A stretch of DNA of 64,000 bases from Candidatus Manganitrophus morganii (GCA_021651055.1 JAJHOH010000001.1:496001-560000); one strand, 5' to 3'; counted from the stretch's first letter, positions 25,940 to 37,163 are shown. Notes: generated from the sequence alone by a model not told the origin. Program-made: numbers and translations.

Positions 25940-28384
25940 TTAAGCGGCCTTTGATCTCAAGTGGGGCATCTTATAAGGAAGGATCACCTTGAAGGTCGCC
26001 CCGGCCCCCAATGCGCTGGCCACCCGAACCGTCCCCCCGAGCAGTTCGGTGAACTTTTTCACGATGGAGAGCCCCAGCCCCGATCCTTCATAGGATCGGG
26101 TATCGGAAGGATCGGCCTGGTAGAACGGCTCGAAGAGATGCGGCAGATCCGGCGCGCCGATTCCGATGCCGGTATCGGAGACTTCGATGCAAGCGCGCTG
26201 TTCCGCCGAATGATCCGAGAGCCGAATCGTCACCGAGCCTTGGTCGGTGAACTTGATGGCGTTCGTAATCAAGTTGGTGACGATCTGCTCGATCTTCTTC
26301 GAATCGGAGTGAATCGGCAGCGGGCCGTCCTCATTGATGAACGCCACCTTCAAGCCTTTCTCCTCTCCCATCGATTTGAGATTATCGACAATCGCGCCGA
26401 CCACATCAGCGAGGAACACCATCTCCGCCTCCACCGGCATCTGTCCCGCCTCCATCCGGTTGAGGTTCAGAAGATTATTAATCAGTTCAAGCAAAATGTG
26501 GGCATTGTAGTAGATCCGGTCGATCCGTTCCGCTCCCTTCGCGGGATCTTCAGCGACATTCGGACGCTTCAGAAGACCGGAATAGCCGATGATCGCATTG
26601 AGAGGGGTCCGCAACTCGTGCGAGATGATCGAGACAAAGTTCGATTTGGCCCGGTTCGCCTCCTCGGCCTCCCGCGTCTTTTGCTTGAGGACCTCTTCCC
26701 CCCGCTTTCGTTCCGTGATGTCTTCAAAGGTGGTATAAACCTGATAGGGCTTCTCTTCTCCGGGCTGAAACTGCGGGACGGCATTGATATTCACCCAGCG
26801 ATAGGCCTCCTCCTGGGGATGAAAGATTCCCATCACCACATTTCGCACCGCTTTTCCGGTTCTCAACGCGACGATCGCCGGGTGGGTCTCTTCCGGAAAG
26901 TGGGCTCCATCTTCGTGAATCGCCCTCCAAGTGAGATCAAACGAAGTCCTCCCCGGCATCTGATCCAACTTCAATCCGAGGATCCGCTCCGCGGCCGGAT
27001 TCAACGATACGATTTTTCCCCATGCATTGTGATAGACGACCCCCTGCGCCATCGTCTCGAACAGATTGCGGTATTTTTCTTCCGACTGCCGCAGAGATCC
27101 TTCCACCCGTTTGCGCTCCACAATTTCTTCTTGAGCGGCGCGGTAGAGTCGCGCGTTCTCGATGGCCAGCGCGGCCCGGCGGGCGAGGTCTTCCGCCAAG
27201 GCGAGATCGGTCTGGTTGTATCGCCTCCCCGATTCCGCCGAGATAAAAGTAATCGCACCCAAAATCCGATCGCGGCCCGCGATCGGAACCACCATGACCG
27301 ACGTTGAATGCATCCGCCGGATCAAATCTAAATGCTTCTCATCCGAAGCGGCTTGCTGCAAGAGAGGATCGGAGACCTCCGGGTAGAGCTCCGGTTGACC
27401 GGTCCGTATTACCTGCGGGGCGCCGAAGGCCACCTTTTGATTGAGCGGTTGACGCTGCAGCTCTTGAGCAAGGAGGCTCTTAGACGGATCGGCTTGCGCG
27501 ACGGCCAACCGGACGATCGACTGTTCTTCTTCGACCATATCGATTAGGCACCAGTCGGCAAAACGGGGGACAACCAGGTGTGCGACGCTGGAGAGGGTGG
27601 TTTTGTAATCGAGCGAGTTGGCCAGGAGCGCCATCACCTCGGCTTTCATCAACTCCGCCTGCCGGGCGGTGCGCCGATGCATCAGCTCCTGCTCGATGAC
27701 ATAGGCCGTGTGCGCCGTCAGGATCACCCGCTCCGGATTGTCGTCGGCCCCGGGGGTCCCGAAGCCGAGCGCGCCGATGCCGTTTCCGTTCAGATGAATC
27801 GGCGCGCCGGTGCAGGTATAAGCATGAAAAGGCCGCACGAAATGCTCCATCTCGATGATTGAAATCGCCTGATCTGCCGATAAAGCCGTTCCTGCGCCGT
27901 TGGTCCCCACTTGCCGCTCGGACCAATCGTAACCCGGAATCAGGTGGAGTTTTTCACGAAGTTCGGAATCGTTCCCGGTAACGTAGAGGACGATGCCGTC
28001 GCGGTCGATCAAAAACAAAACGTGCGGGAGACGGGTCCATGACGAGGAGATCCAATCGAGGTGGAGCGCGGCGATCTCGATCAGCTCACGATTCGATTCG
28101 AGCCGTCGCTGAAGGGTCTCCTCCGCAATACGTTGGAATAAAACCTGCTCCGGATTGACACCTTGGGCGCGACATCGCTGCCACGATTCCAGGATGACGC
28201 TTCGCGCCCCCTCGGGTAGAATACCCTCTGTAAATTGCTTCCACTGTCTATGAACGGCGTTTTCCTGATTTCGATCGCTGCGCACCGGAGGAATTTCTTG
28301 GGTCTCTTGTCCGGTTTGCTCTGTGGTCTCCGCACTTCGAAGGCCCTTCATCGACCGCAGCTTTTCTATATCTCGATCCATCAT
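25940..28384 (-). CDS. soluble histidine kinase with AcoR-type sensor: GAF-GAF-PAS-HisKA-HATPase
   Basis: 814 residues, no membrane helices. Residues about 45-240 match the N-terminal sensor of AcoR-type sigma54 activators ([56 protein letters not shown]), but the AAA+ and DNA-binding parts are replaced by kinase modules. A second GAF (about 255-410), PAS (about 430-545), HisKA ([16 protein letters not shown]) and HATPase ([35 protein letters not shown]) follow. It is a paralogue of the adjacent 1062-residue kinase. Start: AAGGAGG nine bases before ATGATG. No cognate regulator is adjacent. Confidence 0.9.
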   Translation of the reverse strand: MMDRDIEKLRSMKGLRSAETTEQTGQETQEIPPVRSDRNQENAVHRQWKQFTEGILPEGARSVILESWQRCRAQGVNPEQVLFQRIAEETLQRRLESNRELIEIAALHLDWISSSWTRLPHVLFLIDRDGIVLYVTGNDSELREKLHLIPGYDWSERQVGTNGAGTALSADQAISIIEMEHFVRPFHAYTCTGAPIHLNGNGIGALGFGTPGADDNPERVILTAHTAYVIEQELMHRRTARQAELMKAEVMALLANSLDYKTTLSSVAHLVVPRFADWCLIDMVEEEQSIVRLAVAQADPSKSLLAQELQRQPLNQKVAFGAPQVIRTGQPELYPEVSDPLLQQAASDEKHLDLIRRMHSTSVMVVPIAGRDRILGAITFISAESGRRYNQTDLALAEDLARRAALAIENARLYRAAQEEIVERKRVEGSLRQSEEKYRNLFETMAQGVVYHNAWGKIVSLNPAAERILGLKLDQMPGRTSFDLTWRAIHEDGAHFPEETHPAIVALRTGKAVRNVVMGIFHPQEEAYRWVNINAVPQFQPGEEKPYQVYTTFEDITERKRGEEVLKQKTREAEEANRAKSNFVSIISHELRTPLNAIIGYSGLLKRPNVAEDPAKGAERIDRIYYNAHILLELINNLLNLNRMEAGQMPVEAEMVFLADVVGAIVDNLKSMGEEKGLKVAFINEDGPLPIHSDSKKIEQIVTNLITNAIKFTDQGSVTIRLSDHSAEQRACIEVSDTGIGIGAPDLPHLFEPFYQADPSDTRSYEGSGLGLSIVKKFTELLGGTVRVASALGAGATFKVILPYKMPHLRSKAA

Positions 28385-28467
28385 CCATCTTATCCTCCTT
28401 ATCCTCTTTATCCTCGCCTGGGATCAACCCAAGCTCATCTCTCGAACGTAAATCATCTAATATATCT

Positions 28468-28496
28468 ATATTACGCTTACGAAAATAACGGTTCAA
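28468..28496 (-). promoter_or_regulatory. candidate sigma70 promoter for the 814-residue kinase
   Basis: On the minus strand TTGAAC (28491-28496), 17-base spacer, TAATAT (28468-28473), in an A+T-rich patch between the paralogous kinases. It would let the second kinase be transcribed independently of the first. Confidence 0.4.
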
Positions 28497-28517
28497 GAGG
28501 AGGGAAAACACGGAGAA

Positions 28518-31500
28518 TCACACTGGATGTTTACGTTCATAGGGAAGGGAGAGGGTGAAGGTCGTTCCGACCCCCAATGTACTCGCTACCCGGACGGTTC
28601 CGCCGAGCAGGTCAGTAAACCTCTTTACAATGGAGAGCCCCAGCCCCGTTCCCTCATAAGAACGGGTATTGGAAGGATCGGCCTGATAGAACGGCTCAAA
28701 AAGACGCGGCAGATCCCCTTCGTCGATGCCGATGCCGGTGTCGGTGACTTCGATGACGGCCCGTTGCTCCGCCGAGCGGTCCGACAGCCGCACCGTCACC
28801 GAGCCGTGATCGGTAAACTTAATCGCATTGGAAATGAGGTTGGTGACGATCTGCTCGATCTTCTTCGAATCGGAGTGGATCGGCAGCGGGCCGTCTTCAT
28901 TGATGAACGTCACCTTCAGCCCCTTCTCCTCTCCCATCGATCTGAGATTATCGACAATGCCGCCGACCACATCGGCAAGAAACACCGTCTCCGCATCGAC
29001 CGGCATCTGCCCCGCCTCCATCCGGTTGAGATTCAGCAGATTGTTGATCAGCTCCAGGAGAGCCTGCGCATTATAATAAATGCGGTCGTTCATCTCGATT
29101 CGCTTATCCGAGTGTTCTGAAAATTCAGGACGCTTCAGGAGACCGGCGTAGCCGATGATGGCGTTGAGCGGCGTCCGCAGCTCGTGCGAGATAATCGACA
29201 CAAACTGTGATTTAGCCCGGTTCGCCTCCTCCGCCTCGCGCGTCTTTTGCTTGAGGGTCTCCTCCATTCGTTTCCGATCGGTGATGTCGCTCGAGATGCC
29301 GCAGATCCCATACGGTTTTCCCGCTTGATCGATTAAAGGAACCTTCATGGAAAGGTAAACATGAGTGCCGTCCGCCAATGGAACCTCCTCTTCGAATTCC
29401 AAAGGGATTCCCCCTTCAATTACTTTCTTGTTATTGGCCTGAAAGGCATCGGCGACCTTCTTCGGGAAAACCTCATAGATCGACCTGCCATGCGTCTCTT
29501 TATTCTTTAAACCGAAAAGCCCCTCAAACTGCCGGTTGATTAAAATGAACCGGTTCTCGATGCTCATGAGATAAACCACGGCCGTCGTATTATCGAGAAT
29601 CGTCTGGAGCTGTTCCCGGCTGTTCCGAAGCGCCGCTTCCGCCTGCTTGCGCTCGGTGATGTTCGCCGCCGCGCCGATCAGCCGCGCGACACCCCCTTGC
29701 TCATCCATGACGGCAAAAGCGCGCTCCTCGATCCAGACGACGGCCCCGGTGTCGGGGCGGATAATGCGAAACTCGGAATGGTAGCTCCCCCCCTCCGTCG
29801 CCACTTTTTTGACCATGGCGGTGTGGCGCTCCCGATCCTCGGGATGAAGCAGCGACCAACCCTGTTCGGCGTATTCGATGGCCGAAAGACCGTAGATTTC
29901 CTTGAAGCTCTCTGTGGTGTCGACCCGGTTGGCGTGCGGATCCCACTCCCAGACGACAATCTGCGCAAACCGGGCGGCGAGCTCTCGTCGCTCCTCACTG
30001 GTGCGCAGCCGCTCATGGGCCCGCCGCAATTCTCCCTCCGCCTGCTTGCGCTCGGTGATATCGTTAAAGAGGATGGCGACTTTTCGCTCTTCAGGCCCCC
30101 CGACGCGGAAGGCGTAAACATCATACCAGCGGTACAGTGCTTCGGCCCGGTTTTCAAAACGGACCGGCATCCCTGTCAGCGCGATCCGGCCATAAATCTC
30201 AAACCAGTACGCTTCATGTGTGGGGGCAAGCGATCGCATCGTCTTACCCACGGCGTCCCGCAGGCCGGTTTGTTTTTCGAACATCGGATTGGTTTCCAAA
30301 AAGCGGTAATCAACCGGCTTATCGTTTTCGTCGAACAACACTTCGATAACGCAAAAACCCTCGTCGATAGAATCGAAGAGCGTCCGGTACCGAAGCTCGG
30401 ATTCACGCGAGGCTTCCTCCGCTCGCTTGCGCTCGGTAATTTCCCGCTGGGCCGCGCGATAGAGCTGCGCGTTCTCAATCGCCAGCCCCGCGCGACGGGC
30501 GAGATCCTCAGCGAGTGCGAGATCGACCCGGTTATAGCGCCGGCCAGATTCTGCCGAGAGGAAGGTAATGGCCCCCAATACCTGACCCCGGCCGGGAATC
30601 GGGACCACCATGCCTGATGTTGCATTCATCTGCCGAATAAGCTTGAAGTGCGCCTCACTGGAGGCACCTCCCCTTTTTTGGGAATCAGAAATCTCCGTGT
30701 AGAGCTCCGATCGGCCGGTCCGTATCACCTGCGGAGCGCCATAAGGGACATCCGGATGAAGGGGTTGATGCTGTAAGTCGCGAGCGAGGGTGCTCTTGGA
30801 AGGATCGGCCTGCGCGACGGCGAATCGGACGATCGACCGATCCGCTTCGACCATATCGATGATACACCAATCGGCTAATCGAGGGACAACCAGGTGTGCA
30901 ATGATGGATAGCGTGGTTTTATAATCGAGCGAGTTGGACAGGAGCATCATCGCCTCGGCTTTGATCGACTCCGCTTGGCTTGCGGTCTGCCGATGCATCA
31001 GCTCCTGCTCGATGACATAGGCCGTGTGGGAGGTCAGGATCATCCGCTCCGGATTGCCGTCCGCGACAGGGGTCCCGATGCCGATCGCGCCGACGACCTC
31101 GCCATTTGCATGAATCGGAACCCCTGTGCAGGTATAATGATGAAACAGTTGAATGAAATGCTCCGGCCCCGCGACCGCGATCGCCTGATTCCCCGCCAGG
31201 GCCGTTCCGACCGCATTGGTCCCCATTTTCCGTTCGGACCAATCATATCCCGGAACCACATGGAACGACTCCCGCATCCGAGCGTCATTTCCGGCCGCAT
31301 AAAGGACGATGCCGTCCCGATCGACCAAAAAGACGGCATGAAGGATCTGAGCCAATGAAGAGGAGATCCAATCCAGATGAAGGGCGGCAATATCGATCAA
31401 TTCTCGGTTCGTGTCGAGCCGAGCCTGAAGATCCTCCGCGGTCATGCGACGGAGAGAGAGTTGAGACGGTTCCGGATCGATGCCGTCGGCGCGGCTCCGC

Positions 31501-31706
31501 CGCCACGACTCCAGGATCACCTTTCGCAGCGGCCCCTCGGGCGAAAGCCCTTGAAGAAACCGCTTCCACTGGAGATGGATCGATTCAAATGACGCTTCCC
31601 ACCCTTTTTTCGACAAAGAGCGCTTGCGAATCCGATTTTTCTCGATGGGGTTCTTTAATTTTGACTGGGTCTTGCTCGTTCGGATGCCTTCCCGCTCGCG
31701 ATCCAT
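28518..31706 (-). CDS. soluble histidine kinase with AcoR-type sensor: GAF-GAF-PAS3-HisKA-HATPase
   Basis: 1062 residues. Same plan as the downstream kinase but with three PAS domains (about 435-560, 570-690 and 700-815) instead of one. The AcoR-like sensor opens VILESWRRSRADGIDPE and includes GYDWSERKMGTNAVGTAL; the H-box is [20 protein letters not shown] and the ATPase box [12 protein letters not shown]. Sensor, second GAF and kinase cores are close to those of the neighbour, so the pair arose by tandem duplication followed by PAS gain or loss. A strong sigma70-like promoter precedes it. No output regulator is next to either gene. Confidence 0.9.
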   Translation of the reverse strand: MDREREGIRTSKTQSKLKNPIEKNRIRKRSLSKKGWEASFESIHLQWKRFLQGLSPEGPLRKVILESWRRSRADGIDPEPSQLSLRRMTAEDLQARLDTNRELIDIAALHLDWISSSLAQILHAVFLVDRDGIVLYAAGNDARMRESFHVVPGYDWSERKMGTNAVGTALAGNQAIAVAGPEHFIQLFHHYTCTGVPIHANGEVVGAIGIGTPVADGNPERMILTSHTAYVIEQELMHRQTASQAESIKAEAMMLLSNSLDYKTTLSIIAHLVVPRLADWCIIDMVEADRSIVRFAVAQADPSKSTLARDLQHQPLHPDVPYGAPQVIRTGRSELYTEISDSQKRGGASSEAHFKLIRQMNATSGMVVPIPGRGQVLGAITFLSAESGRRYNRVDLALAEDLARRAGLAIENAQLYRAAQREITERKRAEEASRESELRYRTLFDSIDEGFCVIEVLFDENDKPVDYRFLETNPMFEKQTGLRDAVGKTMRSLAPTHEAYWFEIYGRIALTGMPVRFENRAEALYRWYDVYAFRVGGPEERKVAILFNDITERKQAEGELRRAHERLRTSEERRELAARFAQIVVWEWDPHANRVDTTESFKEIYGLSAIEYAEQGWSLLHPEDRERHTAMVKKVATEGGSYHSEFRIIRPDTGAVVWIEERAFAVMDEQGGVARLIGAAANITERKQAEAALRNSREQLQTILDNTTAVVYLMSIENRFILINRQFEGLFGLKNKETHGRSIYEVFPKKVADAFQANNKKVIEGGIPLEFEEEVPLADGTHVYLSMKVPLIDQAGKPYGICGISSDITDRKRMEETLKQKTREAEEANRAKSQFVSIISHELRTPLNAIIGYAGLLKRPEFSEHSDKRIEMNDRIYYNAQALLELINNLLNLNRMEAGQMPVDAETVFLADVVGGIVDNLRSMGEEKGLKVTFINEDGPLPIHSDSKKIEQIVTNLISNAIKFTDHGSVTVRLSDRSAEQRAVIEVTDTGIGIDEGDLPRLFEPFYQADPSNTRSYEGTGLGLSIVKRFTDLLGGTVRVASTLGVGTTFTLSLPYERKHPV

Positions 31707-31759
31707 TCATCGATTCCCGGATGTGTCTGAGCTGATAGTTGTTAAGAGACTCTTTATTT

Positions 31760-31788
31760 ATTCTACGGCATTAAAGAGGGTCATTCAA
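31760..31788 (-). promoter_or_regulatory. sigma70 promoter of the 1062-residue kinase gene
   Basis: Minus strand: TTGAAT (31783-31788), 17-base spacer, TAGAAT (31760-31765, 5 of 6). Start site near 31753, about 47 bases upstream of the ATG. Confidence 0.6.
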
Positions 31789-31809
31789 TAGGATGACAGG
31801 GAAGGGGAA

Positions 31810-34404
31810 TTACTCGGCGCGGAGAATCGCCAGCGGCTTTTGTCCCAAGATCCGGTAGGTCATCATGAAACCGGTCAGGAGGGTCAGAAGAAGGGTCGCG
31901 ATCACCCCTTGCAAGAGGGAGACGCCATCAAACCGCCACGGCAGATCGAGAAAGAAGTGGACGATCCCCCAGGAAAGCCCGATCGAGAGGAGGCCGCCGA
32001 CGGCGGCGGCAAGAAGGCCGAGAAGGCCGTACTCCACCGCCATGATCGCAAGCAGCGTCGGCCGGGTCGCCCCGAGGGTTTTGAAGAGGGTCATTTCGTG
32101 AAGCCGGCGGGCGCGGGTCGCCGCAATCGCGCCGGAGAGGACGATCAGCCCGACGGCAAAACCGAAAAGAGCCATGAACCGGACCGTCCGGGTGATCTCT
32201 CTGAGGATTCCGGCGATCGTCTCCAGGATCTCCCGCAGATGGATGACGGTGACATTCGGAAAGGCGCGGATGACGGCGTTCTGGATCGGAAGGTCTTCCG
32301 CAGGGGTCGTCGTTGCGGTCGCCACATAGGTAATCGGCGCGCCGTCGAGCGCCCCCGGCTCGAAGATGAAGAAGAAGTTCGTCGAGAGGCTTCCCCAATC
32401 GACATCACGGATGCTCGTCACCTCCCCCTCGATCGGAACCCCTTGGATATCAAAGGTGACCTTCGAGCCGATCCTGATCCCGAGATGCCGCGCCGCCTCC
32501 GCCTCCGCCGAGATCCGGGCAACCGCGCCGTTGGGATTCCCGCCTTCCCACCAGTCGCCTTTGCGGATCGTATTGTGCTTCGGAAGATCCCGTTGGTAGG
32601 TCAGGACATACTCCCGGGTGAAATACCATCCGTCGGGGCGCTCCTCGGCCTGAATCTCGGAGACCTTCTGGCCGTTTAAATCGAAAAGCCGCGACCGGAC
32701 CAGCGGGGTCAGCTCGACCGGCTTTTTTAGGTCCCACTTCGCCATGATCGTCTCGAACGGCTCTTTTTGGTCGGGCTGCAGGTCGATAAAAAAGAGACTC
32801 GGCGCATCGTCCGGAATATTCTGTTGAAGATTCGCCAGGAGATTCTTCTCCACCTGCAACAGTGTGAGGAGAATCAACACGCCGATCCCGATCGAAAGGA
32901 CCACCGTCATGATTTGCCGTCCGGGGCGGGTGAGATTGCCGATCCCGTAGCGGAAAATCAGCGGCCGGGGGCGGCCGAAGATGCGGATCAATCGTAACGC
33001 CCCCCAGGTCGCCCCGAGCAGAAGGACGACCGCCGACGCCACCCCGCCGATCACCCATCCTCCCAACCGCCACGACCCCGCTTGCCAGATCGAGAGCCCG
33101 GCCCATCCGAGGACAATGAGGAGGCCCAGCGCGAAGGAGCGGGATGAGAAAAAAGAGAAGAACCTTTTGGAGCTCTCCCCGATCGCCTCCCGCCCTCTCC
33201 CGGGCTCTCCAAAAGAATCTTCCACCTCCTGCCGGAAGACCCGCGACGGCGCGATCCGCCAGACTTTTTGAAGCGGCCAGAGGGAGAAGAGGATGGTCGT
33301 TCCCACCCCCATGGCCACGCCCCGGAAAATCGGAAGAAAAGACATCTCGAAAGCGAAGCCGGGGGGAAGAAATCGGGTGAGAAGCCCGAGCAGCGATTGA
33401 TACATCGCCACCCCCAGGCCGACGCCGAGGAGGCTGCCGACGGCCCCGAGAAAAGCGGACAGGAGGAGATAGATCAGAAGGACGGAGAAAGCGGGACTCC
33501 CGAGCGATTTGAGGATGGCGATCGTCCCGATCCGCTCGGTTAAAAAAGCATGGATGTTGCTCGCGACGGCGATCCCCCCGATCATCAGGGTGATCAAGCC
33601 GACGAGACCGAGGTAGGTGGTGAAATTCTCAAGAAACCGCCCGAGGCGGGGCTGAGACTCCCGGTAGGTCTTCAACCGGACCGATTCGCTCTTCCACCGC
33701 TCTTGTAATTCGGTTTTGAGGGAATCTGCGCTCCAAGGCTCCGGGGTCTGAAAGAGAATTCGCCGGTTGATCCGGCTCCCGGTCTGGACCAGCTTCGTCC
33801 GCGCCAATCCCTCCTGAGACAACATGACCCGGGGCCCCAATGTAAACGTTCCGACGGCCCGGTCGGGCTCTCTCCGGATGACCCCCTTGATTGTGAAGAC
33901 AGCCTCTCCCAGCTTGAGCCGGTCGCCCACCTGAAGGCCAAGCCGAATCAACAGCCCCTCCTGAACCCAGGCCGCTTCGGGATCTTGAAACGGGTCGGAG
34001 GTCGGCGGATCGACGGCAAACCTCCCGTAGAAAGGATACCCCGGCTCAACCGCCTTTAACTCCACGAGCTGCGACTGATACCCTTGCGGCGCTTCTTGAG
34101 AGGAGGGGTCGGTGGCGGCCATGCCGATCATTTCGGTGATCCGGACCAGCCGAATTCCTTGGCCGGTCAAATCGGCCAGCGCCGCCTCCCCCTCCGGCGA
34201 CAACGGCTGCCTTAACCGCGCCTCCAGATCGGCCGTGAGGAGATTGCGCGCCTCGTGGAAGGTCATCTCTTCCAGGTTGGCCGCGATGATGCCGACCGCC
34301 ACGATCGACCCGACGCCGAGGGCGATCGAGAAGAGAAACGAGAGGAAATGCCGGAGGGAGCCGCGCGCTTCGCGCCAAATCATTTTGAAAATGAAAAGGG
34401 CCAT
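31810..34404 (-). CDS. FtsX-family ABC transporter permease (YbbP-like)
   Basis: 864 residues. Architecture of the large, duplicated FtsX/MacB-type permeases (as E. coli YbbP): an N-terminal helix, an extracytoplasmic region, three helices around residues 250-390, a second pair near 420-480, a second periplasmic domain (about 500-730) and three C-terminal helices (AVGLIVLSGAIAATRARRLHEMTLFKTLG). The conserved post-helix motif appears twice (ERIGTIAILKSLG and RLHEMTLFKTLG). These transporters move lipids, lipoproteins or peptides and are driven by the adjacent ATPase, encoded 12 bases upstream. Confidence 0.9.
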   Translation of the reverse strand: MALFIFKMIWREARGSLRHFLSFLFSIALGVGSIVAVGIIAANLEEMTFHEARNLLTADLEARLRQPLSPEGEAALADLTGQGIRLVRITEMIGMAATDPSSQEAPQGYQSQLVELKAVEPGYPFYGRFAVDPPTSDPFQDPEAAWVQEGLLIRLGLQVGDRLKLGEAVFTIKGVIRREPDRAVGTFTLGPRVMLSQEGLARTKLVQTGSRINRRILFQTPEPWSADSLKTELQERWKSESVRLKTYRESQPRLGRFLENFTTYLGLVGLITLMIGGIAVASNIHAFLTERIGTIAILKSLGSPAFSVLLIYLLLSAFLGAVGSLLGVGLGVAMYQSLLGLLTRFLPPGFAFEMSFLPIFRGVAMGVGTTILFSLWPLQKVWRIAPSRVFRQEVEDSFGEPGRGREAIGESSKRFFSFFSSRSFALGLLIVLGWAGLSIWQAGSWRLGGWVIGGVASAVVLLLGATWGALRLIRIFGRPRPLIFRYGIGNLTRPGRQIMTVVLSIGIGVLILLTLLQVEKNLLANLQQNIPDDAPSLFFIDLQPDQKEPFETIMAKWDLKKPVELTPLVRSRLFDLNGQKVSEIQAEERPDGWYFTREYVLTYQRDLPKHNTIRKGDWWEGGNPNGAVARISAEAEAARHLGIRIGSKVTFDIQGVPIEGEVTSIRDVDWGSLSTNFFFIFEPGALDGAPITYVATATTTPAEDLPIQNAVIRAFPNVTVIHLREILETIAGILREITRTVRFMALFGFAVGLIVLSGAIAATRARRLHEMTLFKTLGATRPTLLAIMAVEYGLLGLLAAAVGGLLSIGLSWGIVHFFLDLPWRFDGVSLLQGVIATLLLTLLTGFMMTYRILGQKPLAILRAE

Positions 34405-34416
34405 GTCAGACTTTCG

Positions 34417-35097
34417 TTATCCTTCGTTCCTTAACTCATCCCCCACGACCTTCCCGTCGCGCAGCGAGAGGACCCGCTCGGCCCGGGCCGCCAGCGACGG
34501 ATCGTGGGTGACCAAAATCAGCGTGCTCCCCTGATCGCGGTGAAGCTGAAGAAGGAGATCGATGACGCGGGCGCCGTTGGCGGAGTCGAGATTGCCGGTC
34601 GGCTCATCGGCAAGGAGAAGGGCCGGCTTCGCCGAATAAGCCCGGGCGACGGCGACCCGCTGCTGCTCCCCGCCCGAAAGCTGGACCGGATAATGATGTT
34701 TCCGATCCCCCAGCCCCACCGCATCGAGAAGACGGATCGCTTCCCGGTCGGCGGCGCGCTCCCCCCGAAGCTCCAGCGGGACCTGGACGTTCTCCAGGGC
34801 GGTCAGCGTCGGGATGAGATGGAACGACTGGAAGATCATTCCGACCTTTTCCCGGCGGAGGCGCGCCAGATCATCTTCGCTCAACGCGGAGAGGGAGACG
34901 CCGTCGATCCGGATCGATCCGGAGGTCGGCCGGTCGAGTCCGGCGATCAGCCCGAGCAGGGTCGACTTGCCGCTCCCGGAAGGGCCGACCACCGCCACAA
35001 ATTGCTTGGCGGGAACGGAAAGATCGATCCCGTCTAAAATGGTGACGGTCCTTCCGCCGCTGGTGAGTTGCATCGTGAGATTGGAAATTTCAATCAT
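34417..35097 (-). CDS. ABC transporter ATP-binding protein (LolD/YbbA type)
   Basis: 226 residues. Walker A VGPSGSGKSTLL, Q-loop FQSFHLIPTLTALENV, signature LSGGEQQRVAVARA, Walker B LLLADEPTGNLD, D-loop and switch His in LVTHDPSLAARA. Size and the HLIPTLTALENV element place it in the LolD/MacB/YbbA branch of ATPases that pair with FtsX-type permeases. GAGGAG precedes the start. Forms a two-gene operon with the permease. Confidence 0.95.
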   Translation of the reverse strand: MIEISNLTMQLTSGGRTVTILDGIDLSVPAKQFVAVVGPSGSGKSTLLGLIAGLDRPTSGSIRIDGVSLSALSEDDLARLRREKVGMIFQSFHLIPTLTALENVQVPLELRGERAADREAIRLLDAVGLGDRKHHYPVQLSGGEQQRVAVARAYSAKPALLLADEPTGNLDSANGARVIDLLLQLHRDQGSTLILVTHDPSLAARAERVLSLRDGKVVGDELRNEG

Positions 35098-35175
35098 GGG
35101 CGCTCCTCGTCCTCAAACACAAGCTCGTATTATACACCAGGCGGAAAGGAAGGAACAGAAGCGGAAGAGATTCGT

Positions 35176-36261
35176 TTACCGAGCCAACTTCTTAAGGAGG
35201 AAGGTTGATATCAAAGGAAGAGGGAGAACCTCATCGACGGCCCCCCGGGCGATCGCCTCCTTCGGCATGCCGAAGACGACGCAGGTCGCCTCGTCTTGGG
35301 CGACGGTCGCCCCCCCCGCCTGTTTCATCTCCAGGAGACCGGCCGCCCCGTCGTCTCCCATCCCGGTCATGATGACGCCGACCGCGTTCGGCCCCGCCGC
35401 CTTGGCAACCGAGCGGAAGAGGACATCGACACTCGGACGGTGGCGGGAAACCGGCGGGCCGTCGACGATCTCCACGGCGTAATGAGCGCCGTCGCAGGTG
35501 AGGAGCATATGATGGTTCCCCGGCGCGATCAAAGCCCGGCCGGGGATCACCCGATCCCCGTGCGCCGCCTCCTTGACCTCGATCTCGCAGCGCTGGTTGA
35601 GGCGATTGGCGAACGCTTTGGTGAAACCCTCCGGCATATGTTGGACGATGACGATCCCGGGGGCGTCGGGGGGCATCGCTTCGAGGCATTCCCGGAGCGC
35701 TTCGGTTCCCCCGGTGGAGGCGCCGATGGCGACAATCTTGTCGGTTGTAAAGGTCAGCGGACGCCTACTCCCCGGCGGGAGGATGACATCGGCGTTTTGT
35801 TTCTTTCCCGACGATCGGAGGGGCGACGGAGAAGGCCGGAGGCGCGCATGGGCCGCCCCCCGCACCGTCTCCGTCAAAGCGCGGGCCGACTCGGAAAGAA
35901 AATCTTTGACCCCCATTTTCGGCTTGGTGATGATCTCGACCGCTCCCTCTTCCATCGCCCGAAGCGCCGCTTCCGACCCCTCTTCGGCAAGGCTGGAGCA
36001 GATCACGACCGGAATCGGATCTTCGGTCATGATCTTTTTGAGAAAGGTTAAACCGTCCATCCGGGGCATTTCGAGGTCGAGGAGGATCACATCGGGCCGG
36101 GTCTGCTGCATCTTGCCGATGGCGATCAACGGATCGGCCGCGGTGACGACGTGAATGTCCTTCTCCCGCGAGAGCAGGGCGATCATCGTCTGGCGGACGA
36201 CGGCGGAATCATCCACCACCAACACATTCAAAAAACGCCGCGCTCCGTTTTCCATCGTCAT
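35176..36261 (-). CDS. cheB: CheB chemoreceptor methylesterase/glutamine deamidase
   Basis: 361 residues. Receiver (about 12-130, phospho-Asp in [13 protein letters not shown]), linker, then the methylesterase domain with the catalytic Ser in [11 protein letters not shown], His in [16 protein letters not shown] and Asp in [14 protein letters not shown]. It removes methyl groups added by CheR from chemoreceptor glutamates. The start at 36261 overlaps the cheR stop (ATGA); an ATG at 36276 inside cheR is also in frame. Last gene of the chemosensory operon. Confidence 0.95.
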   Translation of the reverse strand: MTMENGARRFLNVLVVDDSAVVRQTMIALLSREKDIHVVTAADPLIAIGKMQQTRPDVILLDLEMPRMDGLTFLKKIMTEDPIPVVICSSLAEEGSEAALRAMEEGAVEIITKPKMGVKDFLSESARALTETVRGAAHARLRPSPSPLRSSGKKQNADVILPPGSRRPLTFTTDKIVAIGASTGGTEALRECLEAMPPDAPGIVIVQHMPEGFTKAFANRLNQRCEIEVKEAAHGDRVIPGRALIAPGNHHMLLTCDGAHYAVEIVDGPPVSRHRPSVDVLFRSVAKAAGPNAVGVIMTGMGDDGAAGLLEMKQAGGATVAQDEATCVVFGMPKEAIARGAVDEVLPLPLISTFLLKKLAR

Positions 36262-37163
36262 GATTTTCCGCTCCATTCGGCATTCCCCCGGCTTCCCCCC
36301 TTCACGTAGACCGTCGGGAGGACGCTCCGGACACGATCGGCCAATCCGGTGAGGCTCTCCGCATGACCGATAAAGAGATACCCCGTCGGCGAGAGCGCGC
36401 GGAGCAAGCGGTCGATGACGCGGCGTTTCGATTCGGCGTCAAAATAGATGAGAACGTTCCGGCAAAAAATGAGGTCCAGCGGTCCTGAGGTGGGATAGAC
36501 TTCTTCGTTGAGATTGAGCCGCTCGAATTGAACGATGGAGCGGATCTCCGGGCCGGCCTTGATTTTCCCCTCTTGGCTCCCGGTCCCCCTCAACATAAAA
36601 GGTTGAAGATAGCGGGGCGGGATCTCCTTCGCCTTTTCGATCGGCCAGACCCCCTTCCGGGCCCGCTCCAGCGCGCGGGTGGAGAGATCGGTCGCCAAGA
36701 CTTCGATCCGCCACCCGGAAGTGAAAGGGAATTGAAGCAGCAGGCTCATCGCGAGGGAGTAGGGTTCCTCCCCGGTGGAGCAGCCGGCGCTCCAGACCCG
36801 GATCTTTCGGGGTCGCCGTCCCGACTCCCCCTCGCGGGACCACTCCGGCAGAAGCCGCCGTTCGAGAAACTCGAATTGTCCCGGCTCGCGGAAGAAATGG
36901 GTCTCGTTGGTGGTGACGGCGTCAAGAAGGAGAATTCGCTCCGCTTCCCCCTCTTGAAGGACGAAGCGGTAGTAAGCCTCGAAAGAGGGGAGGCCGAGCT
37001 CCCGGAGCCGGCGGGTCAACCGACCGGCCAGCAGCGTGTTTTTGACTGAAGAGAGGTAAATGCCGGCCTCTTTGTAAATCAGCTCCTGAAAGAGAGAAAA
37101 TTCCCGTTCCGTCATCGGCCGAAGCGCGATCCGCTCCCGCGCCGGCCTCTCTCCCTCTTTCAT
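36258..37163 (-). CDS. cheR: CheR chemoreceptor methyltransferase
   Basis: 301 residues. N-terminal helical domain ([18 protein letters not shown]), then the SAM-binding domain ([48 protein letters not shown]). Methylates receptor glutamates to adapt signalling. The neighbouring MCP ends in a pentapeptide of the CheR/CheB-tether type, which fits. ATG at 37163 overlaps the cheW stop by one base (TGATG), and a GTG three bases earlier is possible. Confidence 0.95.
   Translation of the reverse strand: MKEGERPARERIALRPMTEREFSLFQELIYKEAGIYLSSVKNTLLAGRLTRRLRELGLPSFEAYYRFVLQEGEAERILLLDAVTTNETHFFREPGQFEFLERRLLPEWSREGESGRRPRKIRVWSAGCSTGEEPYSLAMSLLLQFPFTSGWRIEVLATDLSTRALERARKGVWPIEKAKEIPPRYLQPFMLRGTGSQEGKIKAGPEIRSIVQFERLNLNEEVYPTSGPLDLIFCRNVLIYFDAESKRRVIDRLLRALSPTGYLFIGHAESLTGLADRVRSVLPTVYVKGGSRGNAEWSGKS

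Noticed and set aside
25961..27307. 448-residue plus-strand reading frame antisense to the AcoR-type kinase
   Set aside because: Long antisense frames are expected at this G+C content; it mirrors a clearly homologous kinase and has no domain pattern of its own.
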